Source: Nitrosomonas sp. (GTDB taxonomy: Bacteria; Pseudomonadota; Gammaproteobacteria; Burkholderiales; Nitrosomonadaceae). From it: a DNA stretch of 64,000 bases. The stretch spans positions 248,001-312,000 of the forward strand of contig JADJLM010000001.1 of the NCBI GenBank assembly GCA_016710135.1. The letters are read 5' to 3'. The number at the start of each line of letters is the position of its first letter. The stretch's first letter is position 1. Below are positions 8,002-18,730 of the stretch, one piece after another. A program made the position numbers and the translations under genes. The notes under the pieces were generated by a model, which worked only from the letters and a program-made list of their open reading frames with translations, did not search any database and was not told the DNA's origin.

Positions 8002-10242
8002 ATGCTTAAAAATTTAACCATTAAATCGCAACTGATAATTCTGGGAATTATCTCAACTTTACTACTAGTTGGCGTAGGAAGTTACGGTATCTATGGAATT
8101 AATCAAACAAACGATAAGCTTAAAACGGTTTATGAAGATAGAACTGTTCCATTAGCAGATATCTCGGCAATTTTGGATAGAGCACAACGATCTCGATTAA
8201 ATGCGGTTATTGCATCAAGCTACGAAAGTTTAGAAGAAGCCCATAAACGAGCATCAATGACAGTGCAGCGCGATTCAGAGATCAATGAGATCTGGAAAAA
8301 ATATATGCTGACCACGTTGACACCGGAAGAAAGTTTTTTAAGTAATCAGTTCGTTGAGCACTGGAAAGTGTTTCGAGAGGCGCGCAACATGGCTATCAAT
8401 TATGCAACACAAGGTAATTTCAAAGCAGCGCATGCGATCGCAATGAACGAGCTTAACCCCAAATTTGATTTAGTGCATGAGACTTTATTTAAATTGACTC
8501 AATTGCAAGAAGAGATTGCGGGTAAAGAATATGGTCTAGCCCAAAGTCAGTCTTCTACGATATTTACAATCACGGTGCTATTAGTCGTGCTAGGGGTAAT
8601 CTTCTCAGGGGTACTGAGTATTTTGCTGATTAAAAATATCATGCAATCGATCAGACAAGTAGTGGATGTGATGGATGATGTCGCGGCAGGCCAGTTAGAT
8701 AAGAAAGTTTTAGTACAAAAACAAAATGAATTAACGCCTTTACTGGAATCGATGCAACGTATCGTTGCGGTATTAAAGGATTTCATCACTGAGCAGAAGC
8801 ATATGCATAAGCAACATTCAAATGGTTTGATGAGTTACCGCATACCCGTTGATAAATTTAGCGGTGGTTATGCTGAAGTCGTCAAAGCAGCCAATGATTT
8901 GGTTTCTCAACATATAGCGATTAATCGGCAGGTCGTAGAAGTGATTTCCCACTATGCACAGGGAGATTTATCTGTAGAAATTGGTCGATTGCCGGGAGAA
9001 ATGGTCAAGATATCTGAAGTCATGGATCAAGTAAAAACAAATCTATTATCGATAAGTAATGAGATTAAATTCTTGCTAGAAGGCGCATTGGCAGGAGATT
9101 TCTCTCGACGGGGCAATGTATCCAAATATCATCACGAATTTAAACAAATGATTACCGGGCTGAATCAGCTCATGCAAATCAATGAAACGGGTCTGGGTGA
9201 AGTGGTTAGAGTACTCGGTGCTTTATCGCGAGGAGATTTAACTGAACATATTACGAGTAATTATAAAGGGCTATTTGAGAAGCTGAGAAACGATACCAAT
9301 ATTACCGTCGAGCAATTGACGCATATTATTCGGCAGATTAAAGAATCCGCAGATTCGATCAGTACGGCTTCCCAAGAAATTGCGCAAGGGAATATGGATT
9401 TATCGCAACGGACTGAGGAGCAAGAAGCTAACTTGGAAGAAACCGCTTCGAGCATGGAAGAATTGACTTCGACGGTTAAACAAAATGCTGAGAATGCGAA
9501 GCAAGCGAATCAATTAGCCGCATCGGCATCAGATGTCGCTGTCAAAGGCGGAGAAGTCGTTGGGCAAGTCGTAGAAACCATGAGCTCGATCAATGAAAGC
9601 TCGAAGAAGATTGTCGACATTATCAGTGTGATCGACGGCATTGCGTTTCAAACCAATATTCTGGCATTGAATGCGGCGGTTGAAGCGGCCAGAGCAGGAG
9701 AGCAAGGCCGGGGATTTGCAGTGGTTGCGACGGAAGTACGTACACTGGCACAACGCTCGGCTGCGGCTGCAAGAGAGATCAAATCGCTGATTGGTGATTC
9801 AGTCAACAAAGTAGAAAATGGAACGCAGTTGGTTGACCAAGCGGGTAAAACCATGGATGAGATCGTAATGTCAGTGAAACGCGTGACGGACATCATGGCA
9901 GAAATATCAGCAGCGTCCCAAGAACAAAGTGCAGGGATTGAGCAAGTTAATTTAGCCATTAGCCAAATGGACGAAATCACGCAACAGAATGCGGCTTTGG
10001 TTGAGCAAGCGGCTGCGGCTTCAGAATCGATGCACGAACAGGCTGCACAACTGGCACAAGCAGTGGAAGTTTTTAAATTACGCCATGCGGAGCAGGTTGG
10101 AAACCACCAGAGCGAGAGAAAGGTTGAACGCAGAGGAGCCAATCGCCCTACAAATATCGAACGATTACCCAAAGTGCCTAGTAAAAAAGAAACGGTACCA
10201 GTTACTAAGACCGGTACCGATGGCGATTGGGAAGAGTTTTGA
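8002..10242 (+). CDS. Methyl-accepting chemotaxis protein 1 (4-helix-bundle sensor, HAMP)
   Basis: 746-residue inner-membrane receptor. TM1 at about 11-31, periplasmic four-helix-bundle domain, TM2 at about 185-210 (FTITVLLVVLGVIF), HAMP, a long linker with further HAMP-like segments, then the cytoplasmic signalling hairpin with the tip FQTNILALNAAVEAARAGEQ near 550. The C-terminus ends in a flexible linker and DWEEF, which fits the xWxxF pentapeptide that tethers CheR/CheB. ATG 8002 is preceded by AAGAAGGGG. From 9197 to its end the gene is almost identical in DNA to the end of the next receptor gene. Confidence 0.93.
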   Translation: MLKNLTIKSQLIILGIISTLLLVGVGSYGIYGINQTNDKLKTVYEDRTVPLADISAILDRAQRSRLNAVIASSYESLEEAHKRASMTVQRDSEINEIWKKYMLTTLTPEESFLSNQFVEHWKVFREARNMAINYATQGNFKAAHAIAMNELNPKFDLVHETLFKLTQLQEEIAGKEYGLAQSQSSTIFTITVLLVVLGVIFSGVLSILLIKNIMQSIRQVVDVMDDVAAGQLDKKVLVQKQNELTPLLESMQRIVAVLKDFITEQKHMHKQHSNGLMSYRIPVDKFSGGYAEVVKAANDLVSQHIAINRQVVEVISHYAQGDLSVEIGRLPGEMVKISEVMDQVKTNLLSISNEIKFLLEGALAGDFSRRGNVSKYHHEFKQMITGLNQLMQINETGLGEVVRVLGALSRGDLTEHITSNYKGLFEKLRNDTNITVEQLTHIIRQIKESADSISTASQEIAQGNMDLSQRTEEQEANLEETASSMEELTSTVKQNAENAKQANQLAASASDVAVKGGEVVGQVVETMSSINESSKKIVDIISVIDGIAFQTNILALNAAVEAARAGEQGRGFAVVATEVRTLAQRSAAAAREIKSLIGDSVNKVENGTQLVDQAGKTMDEIVMSVKRVTDIMAEISAASQEQSAGIEQVNLAISQMDEITQQNAALVEQAAAASESMHEQAAQLAQAVEVFKLRHAEQVGNHQSERKVERRGANRPTNIERLPKVPSKKETVPVTKTGTDGDWEEF
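9197..10242 (+). repeat. Direct repeat, copy 1: shared receptor signalling module
   Basis: About 1.05 kb covering the HAMP-proximal linker, signalling hairpin and C-terminal tail of receptor 1. It matches 12072-13118 in receptor 2 with roughly ten base differences plus one inserted G. Synonymous positions are also conserved, pointing to recent duplication or gene conversion. Confidence 0.9.
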
Positions 10243-10291
10243 CGGCTAGGTTGAAAGAAATATTTTAACGACAATTAGCTGAGGAAAAATT

Positions 10292-13118
10292 ATGAGATTG
10301 AACCTCCCCGTAACTAACGTTGAGAGAGAAATGAGGGAGAGCGAATTTCTTGTTTCCAAAACCAATTTAAAAGGTGTGCTTACCTATGTAAATCAGCCTT
10401 TTATTGATATCAGTGGCTATACAAAAGAAGAATTAATTGGACAAGCGCATAATTTAATCCGACATCCGGATATGCCTCCTGCTGCTTTCGAGGATTTCTG
10501 GAAAACCCTTAAGCAAGGAAGACCTTGGAGTGGTTTGGTAAAGAACCGTTCAAAAGACGGATCTTTTTATTGGGTTTTTGCTAACGCGACACCAATCAAT
10601 GAGGGTGGGCAAATTACCGGTTATTTATCGGTTCGTAGTAAACCGACACGTGAACAAATTAGAGCGGCTGAAGATTTATACCGTGAGATGCGGGAAGGCC
10701 GTGCAAAAGTTAAAATTAATACGGGTGATGTTGTTTCGCTTACTTTAATCGGGCGACTAAAACAACGCTTACGCTTCATAAGCGTTCGCACTCGCGTCAT
10801 TATACTGCTAAGTTTTTTTAGCATCATAATCACTTGCTTAGGTATTGCTGGTTTATTTGGCCTCAATCAAAGTAATGAAGCGCTTCGTGCCATGTATATT
10901 GATCGTACTGGTGCATTAGAAGATTTATCGATGATTCTGGATAAAATCCAGCAAATCCAAATTCACAGCCATGCTGCGAGTAGTCAAAATAAGCGAGAAG
11001 TCGCTAAAGAACGCTACGCTATAATTACTAAACGTGAAAAGGAGCTGGATGACCGATGGGCACGTTATCTGACTACTTACCTCTTGCCATTAGAAAAGCA
11101 ACTGGCAGAAACATTTCGCTTACAGATGAAAGATTTCCGAGAAGCCAGCGCTATAACTGTTGGTGCAGCTTTAGGGGGAGATTATGAGCGAGCGTACATC
11201 AATCAAACTAACACAGTAGAGCCAAAATTTGACTTAGCTCACTCGAGTTTAATCAAATTAATTGAGTTTCAAACAGCAACTGCAAAAAATGACTATGAGT
11301 TAGCTATTGAGAAGTTTGCTTTAAGTCAGAACTATGGATTGCTTGTAATCACATTATCGATATTAGTATCGATACTAGGAGGATATGCGCTGTTACTTGC
11401 TATTACTCGACCGTTGGCAAAATTAAAGTGGATTATTGAAAAAATTTCAGGTGGTGATTTTACCAACCAGATAACCATTACAAATTATGATGAAATCGGA
11501 AGTTTTGCTGAGGCAATCAAAACATTACAAATTTGTTCTGGTAGTAGCTTAGATGAGGCCCATCGGACAGCGGCCGAAAATTTCCGAATTAGAACGGTGT
11601 TAGATCAATCTACTGCGGCAGTTATGATTGCTGATAGTGCGAACATAATTATTTATATGAATCAGACGATGAGAAAAGCGCTGATTACATACCAAGCAGA
11701 GTTCCAGAAGGTAATACCAAATTTTAATCCCGATGCAATTGTAGGAAAAGATTTTAGTTATTTAGGGCAAGCGATGAATTTACTCGACCTCACTAAACCC
11801 ACAAAACAAACTATCAATATGGGAGAAAGAATATATTTACTGACTCTGGTTCCAGTAGTGGATGGTTCTGGAAATCGAATGGGAACATCAATTGAATGGC
11901 TAGACCGAACCATCGAAGTCAAGGTTGAGCAAGAAATAGCCCATGTAGTTGGAGCGGCGGCTGGTGAGGGTGATTTTAGTAAACGTTTATCTTTAGAAGG
12001 CAAAGAGGGATTTTTCGCACAATTAGCAAGAAATATAAACAATCTCGTTGAAACGAGCGCATCCGGCTTAAGTGAAGTGGTTAGAGTACTCGGTGCTTTA
12101 TCGCGAGGAGATTTAACTGAGCATATTACGAGTAATTATAAAGGGCTATTTGAGAAGCTGAGAAACGATACCAATATTACCGTCGAGCAATTGACGCATA
12201 TTATTCGGCAGATTAAAGAATCCGCAGATTCGATCAGTACGGCTTCCCAAGAAATTGCGCAAGGGAATATGGATTTATCGCAACGGACTGAGGAGCAAGC
12301 TTCTAACTTGGAAGAAACCGCTTCGAGCATGGAAGAATTGACTTCGACGGTTAAACAAAATGCTGAGAATGCGAAGCAAGCGAATCAATTAGCCGCATCG
12401 GCATCAGATGTCGCTGTCAAAGGCGGAGAAGTCGTTGGGCAAGTCGTAGAAACCATGAGGCTCGATCAATGAAAGCTCGAAGAAGATTGTCGACATTATC
12501 AGTGTGATCGACGGCATTGCGTTTCAAACCAATATTCTGGCATTGAATGCGGCGGTTGAAGCGGCCAGAGCAGGAGAGCAAGGCCGGGGATTTGCAGTGG
12601 TTGCGACGGAAGTACGTACACTGGCACAACGCTCGGCTGCGGCTGCAAGAGAGATCAAATCGCTGATTGGTGATTCAGTCAACAAAGTAGAAAATGGAAC
12701 GCAGTTGGTTGACCAAGCGGGTAAAACCATGAATGAGATCGTAATGTCAGTGAAACGCGTGACGGACATCATGGCAGAAATATCAGCAGCGTCCCAAGAA
12801 CAAAGTGCAGGGATTGAGCAAGTTAATTTAGCCATTAGCCAAATGGACGAAATCACGCAACAGAATGCGGCTTTGGTTGAGCAAGCGGCTGCGGCTTCAG
12901 AATCGATGCACGAACAGGCTGCACAACTGGCACAAGCAGTGGAAGTTTTTAAATTACACCATGCGGAGCAGGTTGGAAACCACCAGAGCGAGAGAAAGGT
13001 TGAACGCAGAGGAGCCAATCGCCCTACAAATATCGAACGATTATCCAAAGCGCCTAGTAAAAAAGAAACGGTACCAGTTACTAAGACCGGTACCGATGGC
13101 GACTGGGAGGAATTCTAA
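10292..13118 (+). CDS. Methyl-accepting chemotaxis protein 2 (Aer-like PAS, 4HB), frameshifted
   Basis: Start ATG at 10292 with GAGGAAAAATT upstream. N-terminal PAS of the Aer type (GYTKEELIGQAHNLIRHPDM), TM1 at about 168-190, a periplasmic helical domain, TM2 at about 350-372, HAMP, a second PAS-like segment (about 430-540), then the signalling hairpin. The frame breaks at 12459-12460: compared with receptor 1 there is one extra G in ATGAG(G)CTCG, so the first frame ends at 12472. The rest, from 12504 on, is intact in another frame up to DWEEF and stop at 13118. Repairing one base gives a receptor of about 942 residues. A sequencing error or a very recent mutation is likely, because everything after the break is preserved. 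Confidence 0.88.
12072..13118 (+). repeat. Direct repeat, copy 2: shared receptor signalling module
   Basis: Near-identical partner of 9197-10242 (see that entry). The one-base insertion that breaks receptor 2 lies inside this copy. Confidence 0.9.
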
Positions 13119-13172
13119 CAATTTTTTTTAAACTATATTTCGTGAAAATCTAAAAATGAGTTGAGTGACAAC

Positions 13173-15983
13173 ATGCGTATTAATATGCCAATCAATAATG
13201 TAGAGCGACACGTCAATGAAAGTGACTATCTTGTTTCTAAGACGAATACCAAAGGAGTTATCACCTATGTGAATCAGCCCTTTATCGAAATTAGTGGTTA
13301 TTCAAAACAAGAATTGATTGGGCAAGCACATAACCTAATTCGCCATCCTGATATGCCACCCGAGGCTTTCGAAGATTTATGGAAAACCATTCAACAGGGA
13401 AAACCTTGGAGTGGGTTGGTTAAAAATCGGGCCAAGGACAGCTCTTTCTACTGGGTTTATGCCAATGCGGCGCCGATTTATGAATCAGGTCAAGTTACAG
13501 GTTATATGTCCGTTCGCAGTAAACCTACGCGCGAACAAGTACAACAAGCGGAAGCGCTTTATCGTGAAATGCGCGAGGGTAGGTGTCGATTCAAGATCGA
13601 AGCGGGAGAATTGGTACCAGTCAATTGGTTCGGCCATATCAAGCAGATAGCGCGCTCATTTACTATCAAGTCCCGAATCAGCGCCATCAGTTGTTTGGCC
13701 ATTATTAGTTTGAGCTTCATGGGCGGATGGAGTCTTTTAGGAGACTATCAGAATAAAGAGCGGCTACGTGATGTTTATGAAAACCGTACATTAGCACTAA
13801 TCGATTTATCAACGATTTTAGATTCAATACAGCGCATGCGTGTCAATGCGCTGACAGCTGCAAATTCTAATAATCCAGTAATTGCGAAGGAACGATTTGT
13901 GGATACGAATCAATTGGACCGCATCTTTGATGAAAATTGGTCACGATATAGTGTTACTTCGGTTACCGCAGAAGAGAAAGTGAAAGCTGAGGAATTTTAT
14001 CGTAATGTAGAAGCCTATCGAATTTCACGTGACAAGACGATGAACTTGTCTATTGAGGGAGACTTTGAAGCTGCTAGGGAAAATGCGGTTAAATATGCTC
14101 GACCGAAGTATGATTTAGTGCATTCAACGCTTATTGATTTATTCGACATACAGGAAAGGCAAACAAAAAAATCATTTGATGCTGCGATTGAACAACTTGA
14201 GTTGCTCAAAATTTCAACGATTGCCATCATTGTATTTTTTGCATCTATTTATCTGTACCTTACTAGACTGTTGCATCGAGCCATTAATCTACCTTTAGCA
14301 AAGAGTGAGTGCTATTTTTAGAAAGATCGCTGCGGGTGATTACACAAACCAAGTTTCGATCGTCAATCATGATGAAATTGGATGTTTAACTGAGTCGGTT
14401 CAATTGATGCAAACACGCGCCGGTGCCGAGATCGATGAAATTAAACGAGTGGCAGCAGAAAACCGACGTATTCGCAATGCCTTGGATCAGTCGAATGCAT
14501 CAATCATGATCATTGATGCTAATAATTACATCATTTATTGCAATCATGCGATGCAGACTTTGCTACTCAAAAATGAGAAGCAATTTGTAGAAATATTAGC
14601 TGGTAAACAAGTTAATTCTATTCTAGGGCAATCGTTCAATATTTTTAATCAAGAATTTGATATTACTACGATCACCAAACCAATCAAGCATTCATACAAA
14701 ATTGGCAATAATGTTTTTATATTGACGTTTGCTCCTGTAGTCGATGAGAGTGGGATTCGACTCGGAACATCCGTTGAGTGGCTCGATCGGACCCTAGAGG
14801 CCGCCGTAGAAGAGGAGGTGGCTCAAATTGTGAAATCAGCGAGTGAGGGAGATTTTACCAAGCGCCTGGAAATAAAAAATAAAAGTGGTTTTTTTGAGCA
14901 ATTAGCGAAAAGTATTAATCAATTACTTGAAAATAATGAGAAAGGGCTGACTGATGTCGGACGAATGCTCGAAGCGATGGCTGAGGGCGATTTAACCCAA
15001 GTGATTACCCGCGAATATAAAGGGATGTTTGATAAATTGAAAACCGATGCTAATGCGACCGTTCAGCAGCTTACGGAGATAATTCGACAAATCAAAGAAT
15101 CAGCTGATTCAATCAATATTACATCGCATGAAATCGCGCAAGGCAATACTGAGCTATCTCAACGAACAGAAAAACAATCGATCAGTTTAGACAATACATC
15201 TTCCAGCATGGAGGAATTAACTGCGACAGTGAAACAAAATGCTGAGAATGCGAAACAAGCTAATCAGCTTGCGGCATCAGCTTCGGAAGTGGCATTAAAA
15301 GGAGGAGAAGTGGTTGGCCAGGTCGTTGAGACCATGAGTTCGATCAATGAAAGCTCGAAGAAGATTGTAGATATCATCAGCGTGATCGACGGCATTGCAT
15401 TTCAGACCAATATTTTGGCATTGAATGCGGCTGTGGAGGCGGCACGTGCCGGCGAACAAGGCCGTGGATTTGCTGTAGTCGCAACCGAGGTACGAACTTT
15501 AGCGCAACGTTCAGCAGGTGCAGCGCGGGAAATCAAGTCATTGATTGGTGATTCAGTTGCTAAAGTAGAAAATGGAACGCAGTTGGTTGATCAAGCGGGT
15601 AAAACCATGGATGAGATCGTATTATCAGTGAAACGCGTGACGGACATCATGGCTGAAATCTCCGCCGCTTCCCAAGAACAAAGTGTTGGAATTGAGCAGG
15701 TTAATGCAGCGATTACACAAATGGATGAGATTACGCAGCAGAATAGTGCTTTGGTAGAAGAAGGCGCTGCCGCATCGGAGTCGATGTATGAATTGGCGAA
15801 TGAGCTGACGAAATTCGTAGCCATATTCAGAACCAATTCATCATTGTCATTCTTGGCCGAGCTGAAACCGCAACCGAGCAAGTTGATCGCAGAAGTCCTC
15901 ATCGTGCAATGAATGTGAAGCGACTGCCACTATCAGCAAAATTAGCGACTAACTCAATTGAAGATGCAGTGGCGGCGATCTAA
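13173..15983 (+). CDS. Methyl-accepting chemotaxis protein 3 (Aer-like PAS, 4HB), frameshifted
   Basis: The architecture is that of receptor 2: PAS (GYSKQELIGQAHNLIRHPDM), TM1 at about 165-185, helical sensor, TM2, HAMP, PAS-like segment, signalling hairpin. ATG 13173 (MRINMPINNVERHV) aligns with the start of receptor 2; a TTG at 13161 is in frame upstream. The first frame stops at 14321 just after PLAK; a second frame resumes at once (IFRKIAAGDYTNQ), so a one-base change near 14303 splits HAMP. A further shift near 15895 is likely: the current frame ends in AEVLIVQ, whereas another frame continues RRSPHRAMNVKRLPL and on to a stop at 15983. It lacks the DWEEF tether of receptors 1 and 2. Confidence 0.85.
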
Positions 15984-16113
15984 ACGAAAATGATCGATTG
16001 GGTTTATGAATCAAAATCGTGCTCATCAGTTTATCGCCAGATTTTGCCATCAGAAAACCAAAGATAGTTATTTAGAACCGTATCATTAAAATCTAACTTA
16101 GCAACGATTGCTT

Positions 16114-16971
16114 ATGAGTATCGATACGATTGTAGATCACCGAATGCGGGAATACGATTTTACAAATCAGGATTTTGCTTGTGTTAAACGGTTAATTTAT
16201 CAGCGCGCAGGAATATCTCTTGCGCCGAGTCGCAGCAATATGGTTTATACCCGTTTGGTTAAACGACTGAGAGAAACCGGCTATAAACAGTTTAAAGATT
16301 ATTTAACAATGTTGGAGGAAAATAACGAAAGCATTGAGTGGGAAAATTTTGTCAATGCATTGACGACTAACCTGACTTCTTTTTTCCGAGAAGCGCATCA
16401 TTTTGAGTTGCTGACTGAGCATCTTAAACGAAGAAAGCCAGGTCAAATGATTAAAATTTGGTGCAGCGCTTCCTCGACAGGAGAAGAACCATATTCACTC
16501 GCAATGACTGCTGTAGAGGCATTTGATACGTACACACCACCAGTACGTATTTTAGCGACTGATATTGATACCAATGTATTAACGACTGCCCAAGCAGGGA
16601 TTTACTCTATTAACCAATTGGAAAATTTTTCTGATACGCGATTAAAGCGTTTTTTCCTTAAAGGAAAAGGGTTGAATGCTGCTTTTGCGCGTATCCGGCC
16701 TGAGCTACGAAATTTGGTGGCATTTAAACAACTTAATTTATTAGATCGAACTTGGCCGATTAAAGGCCCTTTCGATGCGATATTTTGCCGCAATGTCATG
16801 ATTTATTTTGATAAACCGACTCAGCACCAATTGTTGGATAAGTTTGCGCCATTACTAACTGCAGACGGATTATTGTTTGTTGGCCATTCAGAAAGTTTTC
16901 AATATAGCCATAATCCATTCAAACTTCTTGGTAAAACGGTTTACGAGTTGGTAAACAAACATTCAAGATGA
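16114..16971 (+). CDS. cheR: Chemotaxis protein methyltransferase CheR
   Basis: 285 residues from ATG 16114 (MSIDTIVDHRMREY); a TTG two codons earlier is less likely. All-alpha N-domain followed by an S-adenosylmethionine-binding domain with WCSASSTGEEPYSLAM and the late motif DAIFCRNVMIYFD. It methylates glutamates on the receptor hairpins. Its stop overlaps the start of cheD (ATGA), implying translational coupling. Its SAM supply and SAH product tie it to the metK/ahcY genes downstream. Confidence 0.95.
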   Translation: MSIDTIVDHRMREYDFTNQDFACVKRLIYQRAGISLAPSRSNMVYTRLVKRLRETGYKQFKDYLTMLEENNESIEWENFVNALTTNLTSFFREAHHFELLTEHLKRRKPGQMIKIWCSASSTGEEPYSLAMTAVEAFDTYTPPVRILATDIDTNVLTTAQAGIYSINQLENFSDTRLKRFFLKGKGLNAAFARIRPELRNLVAFKQLNLLDRTWPIKGPFDAIFCRNVMIYFDKPTQHQLLDKFAPLLTADGLLFVGHSESFQYSHNPFKLLGKTVYELVNKHSR

Positions 16972-17555
16972 GTATTGTCAATAGCAATCACCTTGCTACC
17001 AATGCATATTTTGATCCTATTCATCAGATTGATGCAGTAAAACTATTGCCGGGTGAATATTATGTGACACAGAAGGATATGCTATTAGTGACGGTGCTAG
17101 GTTCATGTGTAGCAGCTTGTATTTGGGATAGCTTATTGAGAATTGGCGGGATGAATCATTTCATGTTACCGGGAGATGAGAATAGTAGTTCTTCAGCGCG
17201 TTACGGAGATTTCGCAATGTCGTTATTAATTGAACAGTTACTAAAGCTGGGCGCGTGTAAAGATCATTTGAAAGCAAAAGTATTTGGTGGTGGTAATGTA
17301 TTACCAGGGTTTTCGGTAACGAGTATTGGTGAACGTAATGCGCAATTTACGCTTGATTATCTTCAACGTGAAGGAATACCGATCATTGCACACGATTTAA
17401 CGGATGTTTTTCCACGAAAAATTTACTTTTTTCCGAAAACTGGCCGTGCTTTAGTTAAAAAATTGCATGTTAAGAACAATACGATTTTTGAGCGAGAAAG
17501 AAGCCATTTGGCTGAAATTAAACAAGGAGTTGCATTGACTCTCACCCAATCATGA
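16968..17555 (+). CDS. cheD: Chemoreceptor glutamine deamidase CheD
   Basis: 195 residues. It deamidates receptor glutamines to glutamates. The catalytic Cys47 sits in VLGSCVAACIWD and His64 in GGMNHFMLP, 17 residues apart as in characterised CheD proteins; the KVFGGGNVLPGF loop is also present. Overlaps cheR by four bases. Confidence 0.94.
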   Translation: MSIVNSNHLATNAYFDPIHQIDAVKLLPGEYYVTQKDMLLVTVLGSCVAACIWDSLLRIGGMNHFMLPGDENSSSSARYGDFAMSLLIEQLLKLGACKDHLKAKVFGGGNVLPGFSVTSIGERNAQFTLDYLQREGIPIIAHDLTDVFPRKIYFFPKTGRALVKKLHVKNNTIFERERSHLAEIKQGVALTLTQS

Positions 17556-17619
17556 GTTGAAGAGAAAAAGATGCATGAATTTCATTTTGTAGTGAAGTAA
17601 TTTTCCCAGAAAGGAAATT

Positions 17620-18702
17620 ATGAAAAAAAAGATTAGTGTGTTGGTAATTGATGATTCTGCCTTGGTTAGAAATCTACTTTCGAGCATGATTAATAGCCAT
17701 GAGGATCTGGAAGTAATAGGTACAGCGCCCGATCCACTCATTGCCCGTGAAATGATCCGCCGCTTAAATCCTGATGTATTAACGCTGGATATCGAAATGC
17801 CTAAAATGGATGGCCTTGAGTTTCTGGAAAAGCTGATGCGCTTACGACCCATGCCGGTCATCATGATTTCTACACTTACTGAAAAGAGTGCTGAGGCAAC
17901 TATGGAGGCGTTAGCGCTTGGTGCGATCGATTTTGTTTCTAAACCGAAGGTTGATGTTGCGAGTGAACTGCAGTCATATAGTGAGGAAATCGCGCATAAA
18001 ATTCGTATGGCTGCTTCAGCACAAGTTAAGAGACCAACAGCTGTGCCAACCGACATGAATCAAATAACTTCTTCTGCATCTGGAATTAATCGTATCTATT
18101 CAACTGAAAAATTAATTATCGTAGGCTCTTCGACTGGGGGAACTGAAGCATTAAAAGATTTTTTAGTTAATTTACCTCCTGATATGCCGGGTATATTGAT
18201 TGCCCAGCATATGCCTGAGACATTTACTAAATCGTTTGCAAATCGATTGAATAGCCTTTGCAAAATTTCAGTTAAAGAAGCACAGGGTGGTGAGAGAATT
18301 TTACCAGGACATGTTTTTATTGCGCCCGGTCATTCGCATTTGTTACTAAAGCGGAGCGGTGCTAATTATGTGACAGAGCTTAGTCAATCAGAACCTGTGA
18401 ATCGACATCGGCCTTCGGTTGATGTTTTATTTCGCTCAGCGGCAACGTATGCAGGTAAAAATGCGATCGGGATTATTCTGACAGGGATGGGTAAAGATGG
18501 GGCTGCAGGGATGCTTGAAATGCGGAAGGCGGGCGCTTATAACTTTGCCCAGGATGAAGCAAGTTGTGTGGTATTCGGTATGCCCAAAGCTGCAATTGAG
18601 ATAGGCGCAACAGATGAGGTCGTACCTTTAAAAAATATGGCAAGTCGCGTGCTCGCAAAATTAAGCAACTTTGGTATGGATAAAATGAGTGTGCGGATTT
18701 AG
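17620..18702 (+). CDS. cheB: Chemotaxis response regulator protein-glutamate methylesterase CheB
   Basis: 360 residues: receiver domain with DD at 11-12 and phospho-acceptor Asp57 (LTLDIEMPKMDG), a short linker, then the methylesterase domain with nucleophile Ser in GSSTGG (about 170), His in AQHMPETFT (about 195) and Asp in TGMGKDGAAGM (about 290). AGAAAGGAAATT ATG is a good ribosome site. Last gene of the operon. No cheY or cheZ occurs in the window. Confidence 0.95.
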   Translation: MKKKISVLVIDDSALVRNLLSSMINSHEDLEVIGTAPDPLIAREMIRRLNPDVLTLDIEMPKMDGLEFLEKLMRLRPMPVIMISTLTEKSAEATMEALALGAIDFVSKPKVDVASELQSYSEEIAHKIRMAASAQVKRPTAVPTDMNQITSSASGINRIYSTEKLIIVGSSTGGTEALKDFLVNLPPDMPGILIAQHMPETFTKSFANRLNSLCKISVKEAQGGERILPGHVFIAPGHSHLLLKRSGANYVTELSQSEPVNRHRPSVDVLFRSAATYAGKNAIGIILTGMGKDGAAGMLEMRKAGAYNFAQDEASCVVFGMPKAAIEIGATDEVVPLKNMASRVLAKLSNFGMDKMSVRI

Positions 18703-18703
18703 G

Positions 18704-18730
18704 CCGCGAGCGTGCCTGTCCGCGGTTTTA
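18704..18730 (+). terminator. Probable terminator after cheB
   Basis: CCGCG (18704-18708) pairs with CGCGG (18721-18725), a 12-base loop between, followed by TTTTAT. It lies between the convergent cheB and metH stops and may serve both strands. Confidence 0.5.

Noticed and set aside
9648..10274. Minus-strand frame of 208 codons (and its twin at 12524-13048)
   Set aside because: Antisense shadow of the receptor signalling hairpin; it recurs only because the DNA is duplicated.
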